Positions 1-6,273 are shown, counted from the stretch's first letter. The stretch is DNA of 7,453 nucleotides from Peptostreptococcaceae bacterium (GCA_013619035.1 JABXKX010000556.1:1-7453), one strand, 5' to 3'. Made by a program: numbers and translations. Notes: generated by a model not told the origin, from the letters alone.

Positions 1-311
1 ATATCTTTATATCTTATATCAACATAAGAACAGAATCCCTTATCTAGTATCAGATTATCATGATTGGGCATGCCCGCGCCACCTTGATCATAATAATCAA
101 TCCTATTGAGTTGAATATCATACCATGATACAACATAATGTTCTTCAATTGGTGTTAGACTTACAGAATGTACTTGTTCTGTTTCAACCATTATTGGAGT
201 TATAGGTATTTTCATAAATAAGATCATATCATCAGACTCAACCATAAAAACTGGTAGCCTTATCATCAAAAACATTAAAAGTATCACACTAATCTTGCAC
301 TTCAAGTCCAT
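1..311 (-). CDS. DUF1850 family protein, TRAP-associated (3' end cut by window edge)
   Basis: A reading frame without stops runs from the ATG at 309-311 to the left edge, giving 103 complete residues. Residues 6-23 form a hydrophobic N-terminal segment (signal peptide or membrane anchor). After it come features typical of DUF1850: the HSVSLTPIEE motif at 49-58, then QGGAGMP at 76-82, which matches the family's GAGxP. DUF1850 proteins are small partners encoded between TAXI substrate-binding proteins and fused TRAP permeases; their biochemical role is not established. The start lies inside the TAXI gene (23-bp overlap), so translation is probably coupled. An AAGGAG site lies only 1 nt before the ATG but 7 nt before the TTG at codon 3 (303-305), so the TTG may be the true start. 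Family assignment is from recognised motifs only, and the missing C-terminus cannot be judged. Confidence 0.8.
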   Translation of the reverse strand, partial: MDLKCKISVILLMFLMIRLPVFMVESDDMILFMKIPITPIMVETEQVHSVSLTPIEEHYVVSWYDIQLNRIDYYDQGGAGMPNHDNLILDKGFCSYVDIRYKD

Positions 312-1233
312 GCTCCTTATAATATTTAACGGCTCCTGGATGTAAAGGTATACTCATGCCCTTCAAAGCATCATCTATTGATAACTCTAAGGCATTCTGA
401 TGAACATCGTTTAGTCTATTATAATAGGTCCAGAAACTATCTAACATTTCATAAACAATCTCTTCATCTAATGATTCATGGCAAATCCATAATGCTCTAG
501 TAGAAAGAGTTAGTTTATCGTTAGCTTGACCAATATAGGTATTCGCTGGAACAACTTCTCTCGTATAAAACGGATAATCTTTAATCATCTTACTGAGAAT
601 GACATCCTCAATACTTAACATATTGATCTTAACTTTACTACTCATCAAAGAAACACTTGATGTTGGTATGCCACTAGTTATAAATACGGCATCAAGTTCA
701 CCTTTATCCATTGCTTCAATGGCTTGACTAAAAGTTAAATAATACGGTTCAACTAATTCTAAACTCATTCCATGAGCTTCAAACAAATTGACAGCATCAA
801 AGTAATTGCCACTATCTTTTTGCCCTACACTCACTTTTTTTCCTTTTAAATCATAAAACGTTTCTATATCAGCTTCTTCTCTTACTATAATCTGAATCAC
901 TTCGGAATACAAACTCGCTATACCGGTGATTGAATCGATGGGTTCATCTTCGAAGGAACCAATGCCTTCAATAGCCCATTCTGCTACATTGCTTTGAACC
1001 AAAGCCATATCAATTAGCTCTTCATTCAACATACGCGTATTTGAAACCGAAGCATTACCCGTATAAGCATTTACCGTTACGTCGCTTTCATCAGTCAATA
1101 GCTCAGCAATAGCACTCCCTAAAGGATAGTATGTACCTCCAGTCGATCCTGTGGCAAACTTAAGATTTTCCTTGTTCTCTGAGCATCCTGTTATGACAAT
1201 AAAACAAATCAAAACTAAGATTATTTTTTTCAT
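289..1233 (-). CDS. TAXI family TRAP transporter substrate-binding lipoprotein
   Basis: This is the extracytoplasmic solute receptor of a TRAP transporter of the TAXI type. It captures a small organic acid or amino acid (glutamate-like in studied members) for a secondary-active permease. The 314-residue product starts with a lipoprotein signal peptide ending in ITGC, with Cys17 as the lipidation site. Family motifs follow: ATGSTGGTYYPLG at 27-39, GKKVSVGQKDSGN at 131-143, and the C-terminal PLHPGAVKYYKEHG at 296-309. Length is normal for the family. The frame stays open 15 codons upstream to 1278, but the start at 1231-1233 is preferred because a GGAGG site lies 5 nt before it and the signal peptide then begins directly. 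The stop overlaps the DUF1850 gene by 23 bp. The permease is not in the window, and the substrate cannot be read from the sequence. Confidence 0.93.
   Translation of the reverse strand: MKKIILVLICFIVITGCSENKENLKFATGSTGGTYYPLGSAIAELLTDESDVTVNAYTGNASVSNTRMLNEELIDMALVQSNVAEWAIEGIGSFEDEPIDSITGIASLYSEVIQIIVREEADIETFYDLKGKKVSVGQKDSGNYFDAVNLFEAHGMSLELVEPYYLTFSQAIEAMDKGELDAVFITSGIPTSSVSLMSSKVKINMLSIEDVILSKMIKDYPFYTREVVPANTYIGQANDKLTLSTRALWICHESLDEEIVYEMLDSFWTYYNRLNDVHQNALELSIDDALKGMSIPLHPGAVKYYKEHGLEVQD
313..318 (-). promoter_or_regulatory. Ribosome binding site of the DUF1850 gene, inside the TAXI gene
   Basis: AAGGAG on the minus strand lies within the last codons of the TAXI gene. Its spacing is 1 nt to the ATG (309-311), which is too tight, and 7 nt to the in-frame TTG (303-305), which is near optimal. 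The site therefore argues for a TTG start or for re-initiation by terminating ribosomes. Confidence 0.55.
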
Positions 1234-1238
1234 AAGAA

Positions 1239-1243
1239 CCTCC
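1239..1243 (-). promoter_or_regulatory. Ribosome binding site deciding the TAXI gene start
   Basis: GGAGG on the minus strand, 5 nt before the ATG at 1231-1233. It selects this start over the in-frame ATGs further upstream (at 1267-1269 and 1276-1278), which have no comparable site. Confidence 0.8.
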
Positions 1244-1316
1244 AATTGTTCTACTAATCTTTTACCCATTGGTTGCATGATTATGCATTCTGAAGATGTA
1301 TGCGTCTATAATAGAT

Positions 1317-1345
1317 ATTATATTAAATACTTAAAACAGTTCTAA
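1317..1345 (-). promoter_or_regulatory. Possible promoter of the TAXI/DUF1850 operon
   Basis: On the minus strand a perfect TATAAT (1317-1322) is preceded after 17 bp by TTAGAA (1340-1345), a poor -35 match (3 of 6). A second -10-like TATTAT is at 1308-1313. The 89-bp gap (1234-1322) after rmlB, with no convincing terminator, is the natural place for a promoter of the transporter genes. The region is so AT-rich that a TATAAT can occur by chance. Confidence 0.3.
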
Positions 1346-2288
1346 TCAGCTGTTTTAATCCCTCTTTCAATGGTATTTTTTTCATATTGAATTCTGTTAA
1401 ATATTTTGTATCATCCACTAAATAACAATAATCATGTCCAGGACGATCTTTAACAAACTGTAGTTTCCCATGATAATCATGACCGGCTTCCTTAAATAAG
1501 CTTATAATCATCTGAATCAAATCAATGTTACTTATCAAACCTGTACCAGCAATATTATAAGACTCGTGTATTTTTGATTCAGAAATCACACGATATATTG
1601 CTTCACATGTATTTGAAACATGAAGCCAATCTCTATAATATTCTCCATTTCCGTATATAGGAATATCTTTATGGTCTAACACAGCTTGTATTACTTTTGG
1701 AATTAATTTTTCTTCATGTTGCAGAGCGCCATAATTATTGGTACTTCTAACAATGATGCCCGGAAAATTAAAGGTATTATTGTATGACTTGATCAACAGT
1801 TCCGCACTCGCTTTTGTTGCAGCATACGGGTTCATTGGATTGAGTAATGATGTTTCATTATTCTTATTGTGATTAATCTCTTTTGAAGATCCAAATACTT
1901 CATCGGTTGATATTTGAATGAATCGTCCATTGTTCTGCCAATTTGATTTAGAAATATCCATTAGATTTTGTACACCAATATAATTGGTTTGTATAAATGG
2001 AGATACATCTTCTATACTACGATCCACATGACTTTCAGCAGCAAAATTAACCACAGTTTCAACTTGATATAATCTAAATATTTCTTCTAGAATAGCTCTA
2101 TCACATATATCTCCATGAATGAAAATGAAATTATCATCCAATAAGTTCTGAATCCTATTAAGATTACCAGCATAAGTTAACTTATCCAAGATGATCACCT
2201 TGTTGTAAGGATGATTTTGTTTCTTTATATACTCTACAAAATGAGATCCAATAAAACCTGCACCACCTGTTATCAAAATACTATTCAT
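1323..2288 (-). CDS. rmlB: dTDP-glucose 4,6-dehydratase
   Basis: This cytoplasmic NAD-dependent enzyme of the extended short-chain dehydrogenase family converts dTDP-glucose to dTDP-4-keto-6-deoxyglucose, the branch point to rhamnose and amino-deoxy sugars. The 321-residue product has the Rossmann motif GGAGFIG (8-14), AAESHVDRS (83-91), the catalytic STDEVFG segment with Thr128-Asp129-Glu130, and the YAATK motif with Tyr155 and Lys159. It also has RSTNNYG (181-187), RDWLHV (219-224) and DRPGHD (281-286), all typical of RmlB. It is slightly shorter than the usual 340-360 residues, without loss of a catalytic motif. The ATG overlaps the end of wecE by 8 bp and has a GAAGG site 6 nt upstream. 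Together with wecE it supplies the keto sugar for transamination. No rmlA, rmlC or rmlD is present, so dTDP-glucose must come from elsewhere. A dehydratase acting on another nucleotide sugar is possible but less likely. Confidence 0.92.
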   Translation of the reverse strand: MNSILITGGAGFIGSHFVEYIKKQNHPYNKVIILDKLTYAGNLNRIQNLLDDNFIFIHGDICDRAILEEIFRLYQVETVVNFAAESHVDRSIEDVSPFIQTNYIGVQNLMDISKSNWQNNGRFIQISTDEVFGSSKEINHNKNNETSLLNPMNPYAATKASAELLIKSYNNTFNFPGIIVRSTNNYGALQHEEKLIPKVIQAVLDHKDIPIYGNGEYYRDWLHVSNTCEAIYRVISESKIHESYNIAGTGLISNIDLIQMIISLFKEAGHDYHGKLQFVKDRPGHDYCYLVDDTKYLTEFNMKKIPLKEGLKQLIRTVLSI

Positions 2289-3357
2289 AAAAGGCCTTCA
2301 CTTTCTCACAAATATAATAAATGTTTTCTTCTGTCATATTTCCGTGGACTGGCAATCTCAACAAGCGACTGGCATCTTTGGTATGATTGTTTTCTCCAAC
2401 AAATTCACCATAAACTTTTCCAGCATCTGATAAATGAAGTGGTTCATAGTGACTGACACTTTCAATGCCATTGTCATACAAATGTTGTTGTAATAAATCT
2501 CTTTCCTGTACATCCTTCGTTTTAATATAAAAAAGATGGCCATTGTGTTTCTCTTGTTTAAAGACATCAAATGTACTCAGTTGTTTTTGATATAGACGTA
2601 CTAATTTCTGTCTTTTAGAAATAATCTGCTCCCACTTTAATAGTTGAGCATACAAAAAAGCACACCTTATACCATCCACACTGTAAGAAGATCCAAGTGT
2701 TTTCCAAGTATATTTTTCGACTTCTTTATTCTGAAAAGCAGAACGATTGGTTCCGTTTTCAATAATCATAGAAACTTTATCATCAAGCGAATTATTGTTA
2801 ACAACCAAAATACCACCTTCGCCACCAGAGGTGATGTTTTTAGTACTATGTAAACTGATACATGAAAAATCACTGTATGTTTTTACATCTGTATTAAATA
2901 TACTTTGAGCCGCATCTTCAATTAGATAAATACCCTCTTTACAAAGTTCCTTTAACGCTTTCATATCACATAGACTGCCACCATAATGTACAGGTACAAT
3001 CGCTTTTGTTTTATCTGAAATAGCCTGTTTGACACAGTCAATATCAATCATCATATTTTCATCTACATCGACAAATATAATCTTAGCCCCTCTAAGAACA
3101 AAGGCATTAGCAGTCGATACAAACGTATAAGACGGCATGATGACCTCATCACCTGGTTGAATATCAATTGCAAGTGCTGCTATTTCTAACGCTGCTGTAC
3201 ACGTATGGACCAAGTAACTTTTATTGTAATACTTATCTAAGATCTCTTTTACCTTTAAATGATAGTAAGTATCGCCAGTTAAAGGACCTCTTGATATGAC
3301 ATCTGTTATCATATCAATTTCTTGGTTTGTTGTATAAATTTCATTGAATTTTATCAT
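2281..3357 (-). CDS. wecE: dTDP-4-amino-4,6-dideoxygalactose transaminase (DegT/DnrJ/EryC1/StrS family)
   Basis: This PLP-dependent sugar aminotransferase is expected to convert dTDP-4-keto-6-deoxyglucose plus glutamate to dTDP-4-amino-4,6-dideoxygalactose (TDP-Fuc4N). The 358-residue product has the PLP-binding EDAAQ (147-151, with Asp148 and Gln151) and the Schiff-base Lys173 in HSTKNITSGGEGG (170-182). It also has the GSSYSVDGIRCAFLYAQL segment (222-239). Residues 65-93, starting DIQPGDEVIMPSYTF, match E. coli WecE (as recalled) almost without change, which supports WecE over other sugar aminotransferases. It is a little shorter than the 376-residue E. coli enzyme, with a shortened loop before Lys173. 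An AGAGGT site lies 4 nt before the ATG. It overlaps rmlB by 8 bp, so the two are translationally coupled and act in consecutive steps. I see no wecD-like acetyltransferase. The exact stereochemistry of the product is inferred by homology. Confidence 0.92.
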   Translation of the reverse strand: MIKFNEIYTTNQEIDMITDVISRGPLTGDTYYHLKVKEILDKYYNKSYLVHTCTAALEIAALAIDIQPGDEVIMPSYTFVSTANAFVLRGAKIIFVDVDENMMIDIDCVKQAISDKTKAIVPVHYGGSLCDMKALKELCKEGIYLIEDAAQSIFNTDVKTYSDFSCISLHSTKNITSGGEGGILVVNNNSLDDKVSMIIENGTNRSAFQNKEVEKYTWKTLGSSYSVDGIRCAFLYAQLLKWEQIISKRQKLVRLYQKQLSTFDVFKQEKHNGHLFYIKTKDVQERDLLQQHLYDNGIESVSHYEPLHLSDAGKVYGEFVGENNHTKDASRLLRLPVHGNMTEENIYYICEKVKAFYE

Positions 3358-3382
3358 AGTTACCTCTTCTAAATTTTAACAC

Positions 3383-3409
3383 AAAAAAGCTCGTAGTTTC
3401 CTACGAGCT
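3383..3409 (-). terminator. Rho-independent terminator of the rhodanese operon
   Basis: On the minus strand, 9 nt after the stop of the two-domain rhodanese gene, a perfect 9-bp stem (AGCTCGTAG / CTACGAGCT) closes a GAAA tetraloop of the stable GNRA class. The stem runs directly into six T residues (3383-3388, the last shared with the stem). It ends the upstream operon and sits only about 25 nt before the wecE start codon. Confidence 0.92.
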
Positions 3410-3418
3410 AATTAATTA

Positions 3419-4330
3419 TCAAGAACCATCTTGTGGTGTTACTGGTGCAGAATCTTCTGCTGAGTTGCTTTCGCCACCCATCGCTTCCCATTCAAGCCAT
3501 GCACCATCATATATTTTGATGTTTTCATAGCCAGCTTCTTGTAATAAAGCCATAGTTTGAGTCGCTCTGAATGATGATTTACAGTATAAAACAAGCTCAT
3601 CTTCTTTTTTAATACCTTTATCGCTGTAGAACAATAACATATCTCTACCTGACATAAATGTGCCATCTGAGTAAAGATTTTTTGAATGTGGATATAAGAT
3701 AGCTCCTGGGATACTACCTGCATCATATTCAGCAATTGATCTAACATCAATGATCTTTACAGTAGACTCTTCATCTTCTGTGATTGCTTTTAGACCTTCA
3801 AAATCAATAATCATTGATGCATCTGCATCATGAGCTACATAGTCAGTAGCCTCTAATTCAGTTGCAGTCGATGATGCCTTTAAACCAGTTGAACTTGCAT
3901 TCCACATGGCTTCAAAACCACCATTGATAACTTTTACGTCTTCATGACCATAAAGCTTCATCGTCCACCAAATTCTAAATGCACTGACACCACTGTTATC
4001 ATCATAAATATAAACTGTCGAGTCATTTGAGATACCTTTAGCACTTAAAACTCGTTCTACTTTTGCCTTTGGTGCCACCATTGCTGCTACAGGTTTATCT
4101 ACAACCAAATCACTTGGTGATAAACATATTGCACCTTTTACATGTGCTTCAGCATAAGCTTCTTCACCTCTAGCATCTACGACGATAGCATTACCATCTA
4201 AAAACTCTTTAGCAACTACTTCAACTTCTACAACATTTAATGCCTCATCAAACGTTGTATCATTACAAGAAATTAAACTTGTTATAAGAAGCAGTACTAT
4301 TAATAATACACTAATTTTCTTCACGTTCAT
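3419..4330 (-). CDS. Two-domain rhodanese (thiosulfate sulfurtransferase-like) lipoprotein
   Basis: Rhodaneses move sulfane sulfur from donors such as thiosulfate or mercaptopyruvate to thiol acceptors through a cysteine persulfide. The 303-residue product has a lipoprotein signal peptide ending in LISC (Cys22), so it should be anchored outside the cytoplasmic membrane. The N-terminal rhodanese domain (about 35-145, VVDARGEEAY at 50-59) has YDDNSGVSAFR where the active loop should be and no catalytic cysteine. This is the usual inactive half of two-domain enzymes. The C-terminal domain (about 175-285) has IIDVRSIAEY (193-202) and a loop CKSSFR with catalytic Cys250. That loop differs from the CGxGVT loop of classical thiosulfate and mercaptopyruvate sulfurtransferases, so the donor is uncertain. 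The tail after 286 is acidic, polar and probably unstructured. A GGAGG site lies 6 nt before the ATG. The gene follows the four-domain rhodanese gene by 46 bp in the same operon and is followed by a strong terminator. Confidence 0.9.
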   Translation of the reverse strand: MNVKKISVLLIVLLLITSLISCNDTTFDEALNVVEVEVVAKEFLDGNAIVVDARGEEAYAEAHVKGAICLSPSDLVVDKPVAAMVAPKAKVERVLSAKGISNDSTVYIYDDNSGVSAFRIWWTMKLYGHEDVKVINGGFEAMWNASSTGLKASSTATELEATDYVAHDADASMIIDFEGLKAITEDEESTVKIIDVRSIAEYDAGSIPGAILYPHSKNLYSDGTFMSGRDMLLFYSDKGIKKEDELVLYCKSSFRATQTMALLQEAGYENIKIYDGAWLEWEAMGGESNSAEDSAPVTPQDGS

Positions 4331-4351
4331 TCTAAACCTCCATAACTTAAT

Positions 4352-4364
4352 TGTGTGAGATTGT
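4352..4364 (-). promoter_or_regulatory. 13-bp motif shared by the two rhodanese leaders, downstream copy
   Basis: On the minus strand the sequence ACAATCTCACACA lies about 21 nt before the ATG of the two-domain rhodanese gene, in the gap between the two operon genes. It matches 12 of 13 positions of the motif at 6216-6228 in the leader of the four-domain gene, same orientation. It could be a protein or RNA binding site, or a leftover of an ancestral duplication. Confidence 0.35.
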
Positions 4365-4376
4365 TAATAAGGTTTA

Positions 4377-6176
4377 TTATTTTGCTGCTATTTCAAATCC
4401 TTGATTAGACCATCCAAGAGGTGCATTAGCTCCAACACCCATACCACCATTAAGTGATACAGCATCGAATCCTAATAATCTTAAAGATGCAACTGTTTGA
4501 CCAGCTGTTTGACCTGAGTAGCAGTAAACTACAATTGTTTTATCAGTTGGTAATGTAGCAAATGACTCTGCCATTTCATTTCCAAATGGTAATAAAGAAG
4601 CTCCTTCAATATGACCAGCATCAAATGCATCTTGTTGTCTAATTGAAAGGATATAAATTGACTCATCATTCTCATCAATTAACGTTTTAAGATTTGCTTC
4701 AGAAATCTTATAGTTTTTAAAGATAGTTGAACTTACATCAGCTAAACCTGCATAGTATGCATCCATAGCCGCTTGAATTGTTGGATCAACATCATTTCCT
4801 AAAGCTTCAATAGCTAAAGCTTCTGTAGTTGTTACATCAGCAACACCTTCAACTTTTGAAATACCAAAATTCCAACCTAAGTTAACACTTCTTGCAGAGA
4901 TTCCAGCAATATTTAAAGTTGCTACTGCTTGACCAGCTGTTTGTCCTGAATAACAGTAGATAAATACTTCTTTATCAGTAGGAATATTCATTAAGTTATC
5001 ACTCATCATTGTATTCCAGTTGATGTTTACAGCACCTTCTACATGACCTTTTGCATAATCATCTGCAGAACGCATATCAATGATAAACATGTCATCACCA
5101 TTAACTACTTTTTCAATAAAGTCAGCTTGACCGATTTTGTAAATATGATCTGGCATATTTGCAAAATAATCATTTACTGCAACTGTCGTAGGAGATTCAA
5201 CCATAAATCCATTGTTCATCCAACCTAATGGCGCATTGGCGCCAACACCCATACCACCTTTAAGTGATACAGCATCAAAACCTAATAATCTTAAAGATGC
5301 AACTGTTTGTCCAGCAGTTTGTCCTGAATAACAGTATACCACAACTTTTTTATCCTTAGGAATCATTGAGAATCCTTCTTGCATATTTTTACCATAAGGT
5401 AATAATTCTGCACCTGGAATATGAGCTGCGTTAAAAGCATCTTCTTGTCTAATTGATAATAAATAATAATCTTCGTTATTGTCCATCATTGCTTTAAAGT
5501 TAGCTTCAGAAACAATATTTGCTCCAAAGTTAGTACCTTTAGCATCTGCTAAACCAGCATAGAATCCTTCTACTGCTGCCATAACTTCAGCATCAATATC
5601 ATTACCTAATGCAACTAATTCAGTTACTTCAGTTGTTGTTACATCAGCAACACCATCAACTTTAGATAATCCAAAGTTCCAACCTAAGTTAACACTTCTT
5701 GCATTGATACCAGCGATATTCAAAGTTGCAACAGCTTGACCAGCTGTTTGTCCTGAATAACAATAAATAAATACTGGTTTGTCTTGAGGAATATCAGCTA
5801 AAGAATCACTCATTGCTGTGTTGAATGTAATATTTACAGCACCTTGAATATGACCATTGTTGTAATCATCAGCTGCACGCATATCGATGATAAACATATC
5901 TTCATTATTCTTAACCATTTCTACAAAGTCAGCTTGACCAATTTTGTATATATGATCTGGCATATTAGCAAAATAACCATTAACTGCACCCTCTAAAGAT
6001 GAAGTCTCTGTTTGTTCAGTATCTGTTGTGTCGTTTGTATTGTTTTCTACAGCATTATTTGCTACATCATCCATTTGTAATCCTGCGTTGTCGTTCGAAT
6101 TATCTGAACACGCAACAAAAGAGAAGACCAAAACGAATACTAGTAGTAAACTTAGAATTCTTTGTTTCACTTTCAT
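4377..6176 (-). CDS. Four-domain rhodanese lipoprotein made of a duplicated two-domain unit
   Basis: The 599-residue product starts with a hydrophobic signal peptide ending in FVAC (Cys23, lipidation site). A polar Asn/Asp/Thr/Glu-rich linker follows (about 24-62), typical of surface lipoproteins. Then come four rhodanese domains in the order A1, B1, A2, B2, with catalytic cysteines at 139, 282, 408 and 552. All four lie in the identical segment CYSGQTAGQ. A1 and A2 keep the IIDMR motif, while B1 and B2 have LSIRQ instead. The A1-B1 unit (65-333) is repeated as A2-B2 (334-599) with a period of 269-270 residues. The only cysteines are Cys23 and the four catalytic ones. An AGGAGG site 5 nt before the ATG supports the start. 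It is the first gene of an operon with the two-domain rhodanese gene. A sulfane-sulfur transfer or carrier role at the cell surface is inferred; donor and acceptor are unknown. Most rhodaneses have one or two domains, so four is unusual. Confidence 0.92.
   Translation of the reverse strand: MKVKQRILSLLLVFVLVFSFVACSDNSNDNAGLQMDDVANNAVENNTNDTTDTEQTETSSLEGAVNGYFANMPDHIYKIGQADFVEMVKNNEDMFIIDMRAADDYNNGHIQGAVNITFNTAMSDSLADIPQDKPVFIYCYSGQTAGQAVATLNIAGINARSVNLGWNFGLSKVDGVADVTTTEVTELVALGNDIDAEVMAAVEGFYAGLADAKGTNFGANIVSEANFKAMMDNNEDYYLLSIRQEDAFNAAHIPGAELLPYGKNMQEGFSMIPKDKKVVVYCYSGQTAGQTVASLRLLGFDAVSLKGGMGVGANAPLGWMNNGFMVESPTTVAVNDYFANMPDHIYKIGQADFIEKVVNGDDMFIIDMRSADDYAKGHVEGAVNINWNTMMSDNLMNIPTDKEVFIYCYSGQTAGQAVATLNIAGISARSVNLGWNFGISKVEGVADVTTTEALAIEALGNDVDPTIQAAMDAYYAGLADVSSTIFKNYKISEANLKTLIDENDESIYILSIRQQDAFDAGHIEGASLLPFGNEMAESFATLPTDKTIVVYCYSGQTAGQTVASLRLLGFDAVSLNGGMGVGANAPLGWSNQGFEIAAK
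4380..5177 (-). repeat. Tandem coding repeat, second unit (rhodanese A2-B2)
   Basis: This encodes residues 334-599, the second copy of the two-domain unit, directly abutting the first with no linker. Both units open with the same NMPDHIYKIGQADF segment and close with GGMGVGANAPLGW. The unit shows one small length difference from the first between the two active sites (period 269 versus 270 residues). Confidence 0.9.
5178..5984 (-). repeat. Tandem coding repeat, first unit (rhodanese A1-B1)
   Basis: This encodes residues 65-333 of the four-domain rhodanese. It aligns with 4380-5177 at both protein and DNA level. Identical DNA blocks include 5281-5309 = 4471-4499 (29 bp), 5677-5703 = 4870-4896 (27 bp) and 5734-5762 = 4927-4955 (29 bp). 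Other parts, such as the B-domain N-terminal halves, have diverged clearly. Confidence 0.9.
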
Positions 6177-6215
6177 ATATTCCTCCTATAAAAATAACAT
6201 ATTAACCTACAATAA

Positions 6216-6228
6216 TGTGTGAGACTGT
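6216..6228 (-). promoter_or_regulatory. 13-bp motif shared by the two rhodanese leaders, upstream copy
   Basis: On the minus strand ACAGTCTCACACA lies about 39 nt before the start codon of the four-domain rhodanese gene, within the predicted 5' untranslated leader. It differs at one position from the copy at 4352-4364 ahead of the second operon gene. Confidence 0.35.
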
Positions 6229-6240
6229 CGTAAGTTGTAT

Positions 6241-6264
6241 ACATTGTTAAAAAATAAACAACGT
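6241..6264. promoter_or_regulatory. Operator-like inverted repeat ahead of the rhodanese operon
   Basis: Two 8-bp arms, ACATTGTT (6241-6248) and AACAACGT (6257-6264), are inverted with one mismatch around an A/T-only 8-bp spacer. The centre lies roughly 14 bp downstream of the transcription start predicted from the TATAAT at 6274-6279, a usual place for a repressor operator. The arms are AT-rich, so chance is possible. As an RNA hairpin it would be weak. Confidence 0.4.
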
Positions 6265-6273
6265 TCTAATAGT

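Noticed and set aside
1274..1287. Small palindrome TGCAT-GATT-ATGCA upstream of the TAXI gene as an operator
   Set aside because: The arms are only 5 bp, and there is no second copy or clear promoter link.
1151..1345. Plus-strand frame of 64 codons over the TAXI start region
   Set aside because: It is mostly antisense to the TAXI signal peptide region, has no family motif and no ribosome binding site.
1331..1358. A 9-bp perfect inverted repeat (TTAAAACAG / CTGTTTTAA) near the end of rmlB, as a possible terminator
   Set aside because: It lies inside the coding sequence, is almost all A/T, has a 10-nt loop and no T run after it on either strand.
3439..3750. Minus-strand frame of 103 codons
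   Set aside because: It is an out-of-frame shadow of the two-domain rhodanese gene, with unlikely composition and no binding site.
4377..6176. The internal repeat as an assembly error
   Set aside because: The two units differ at many positions and keep a single open frame of 599 codons, so a collapsed or duplicated read artefact is unlikely.
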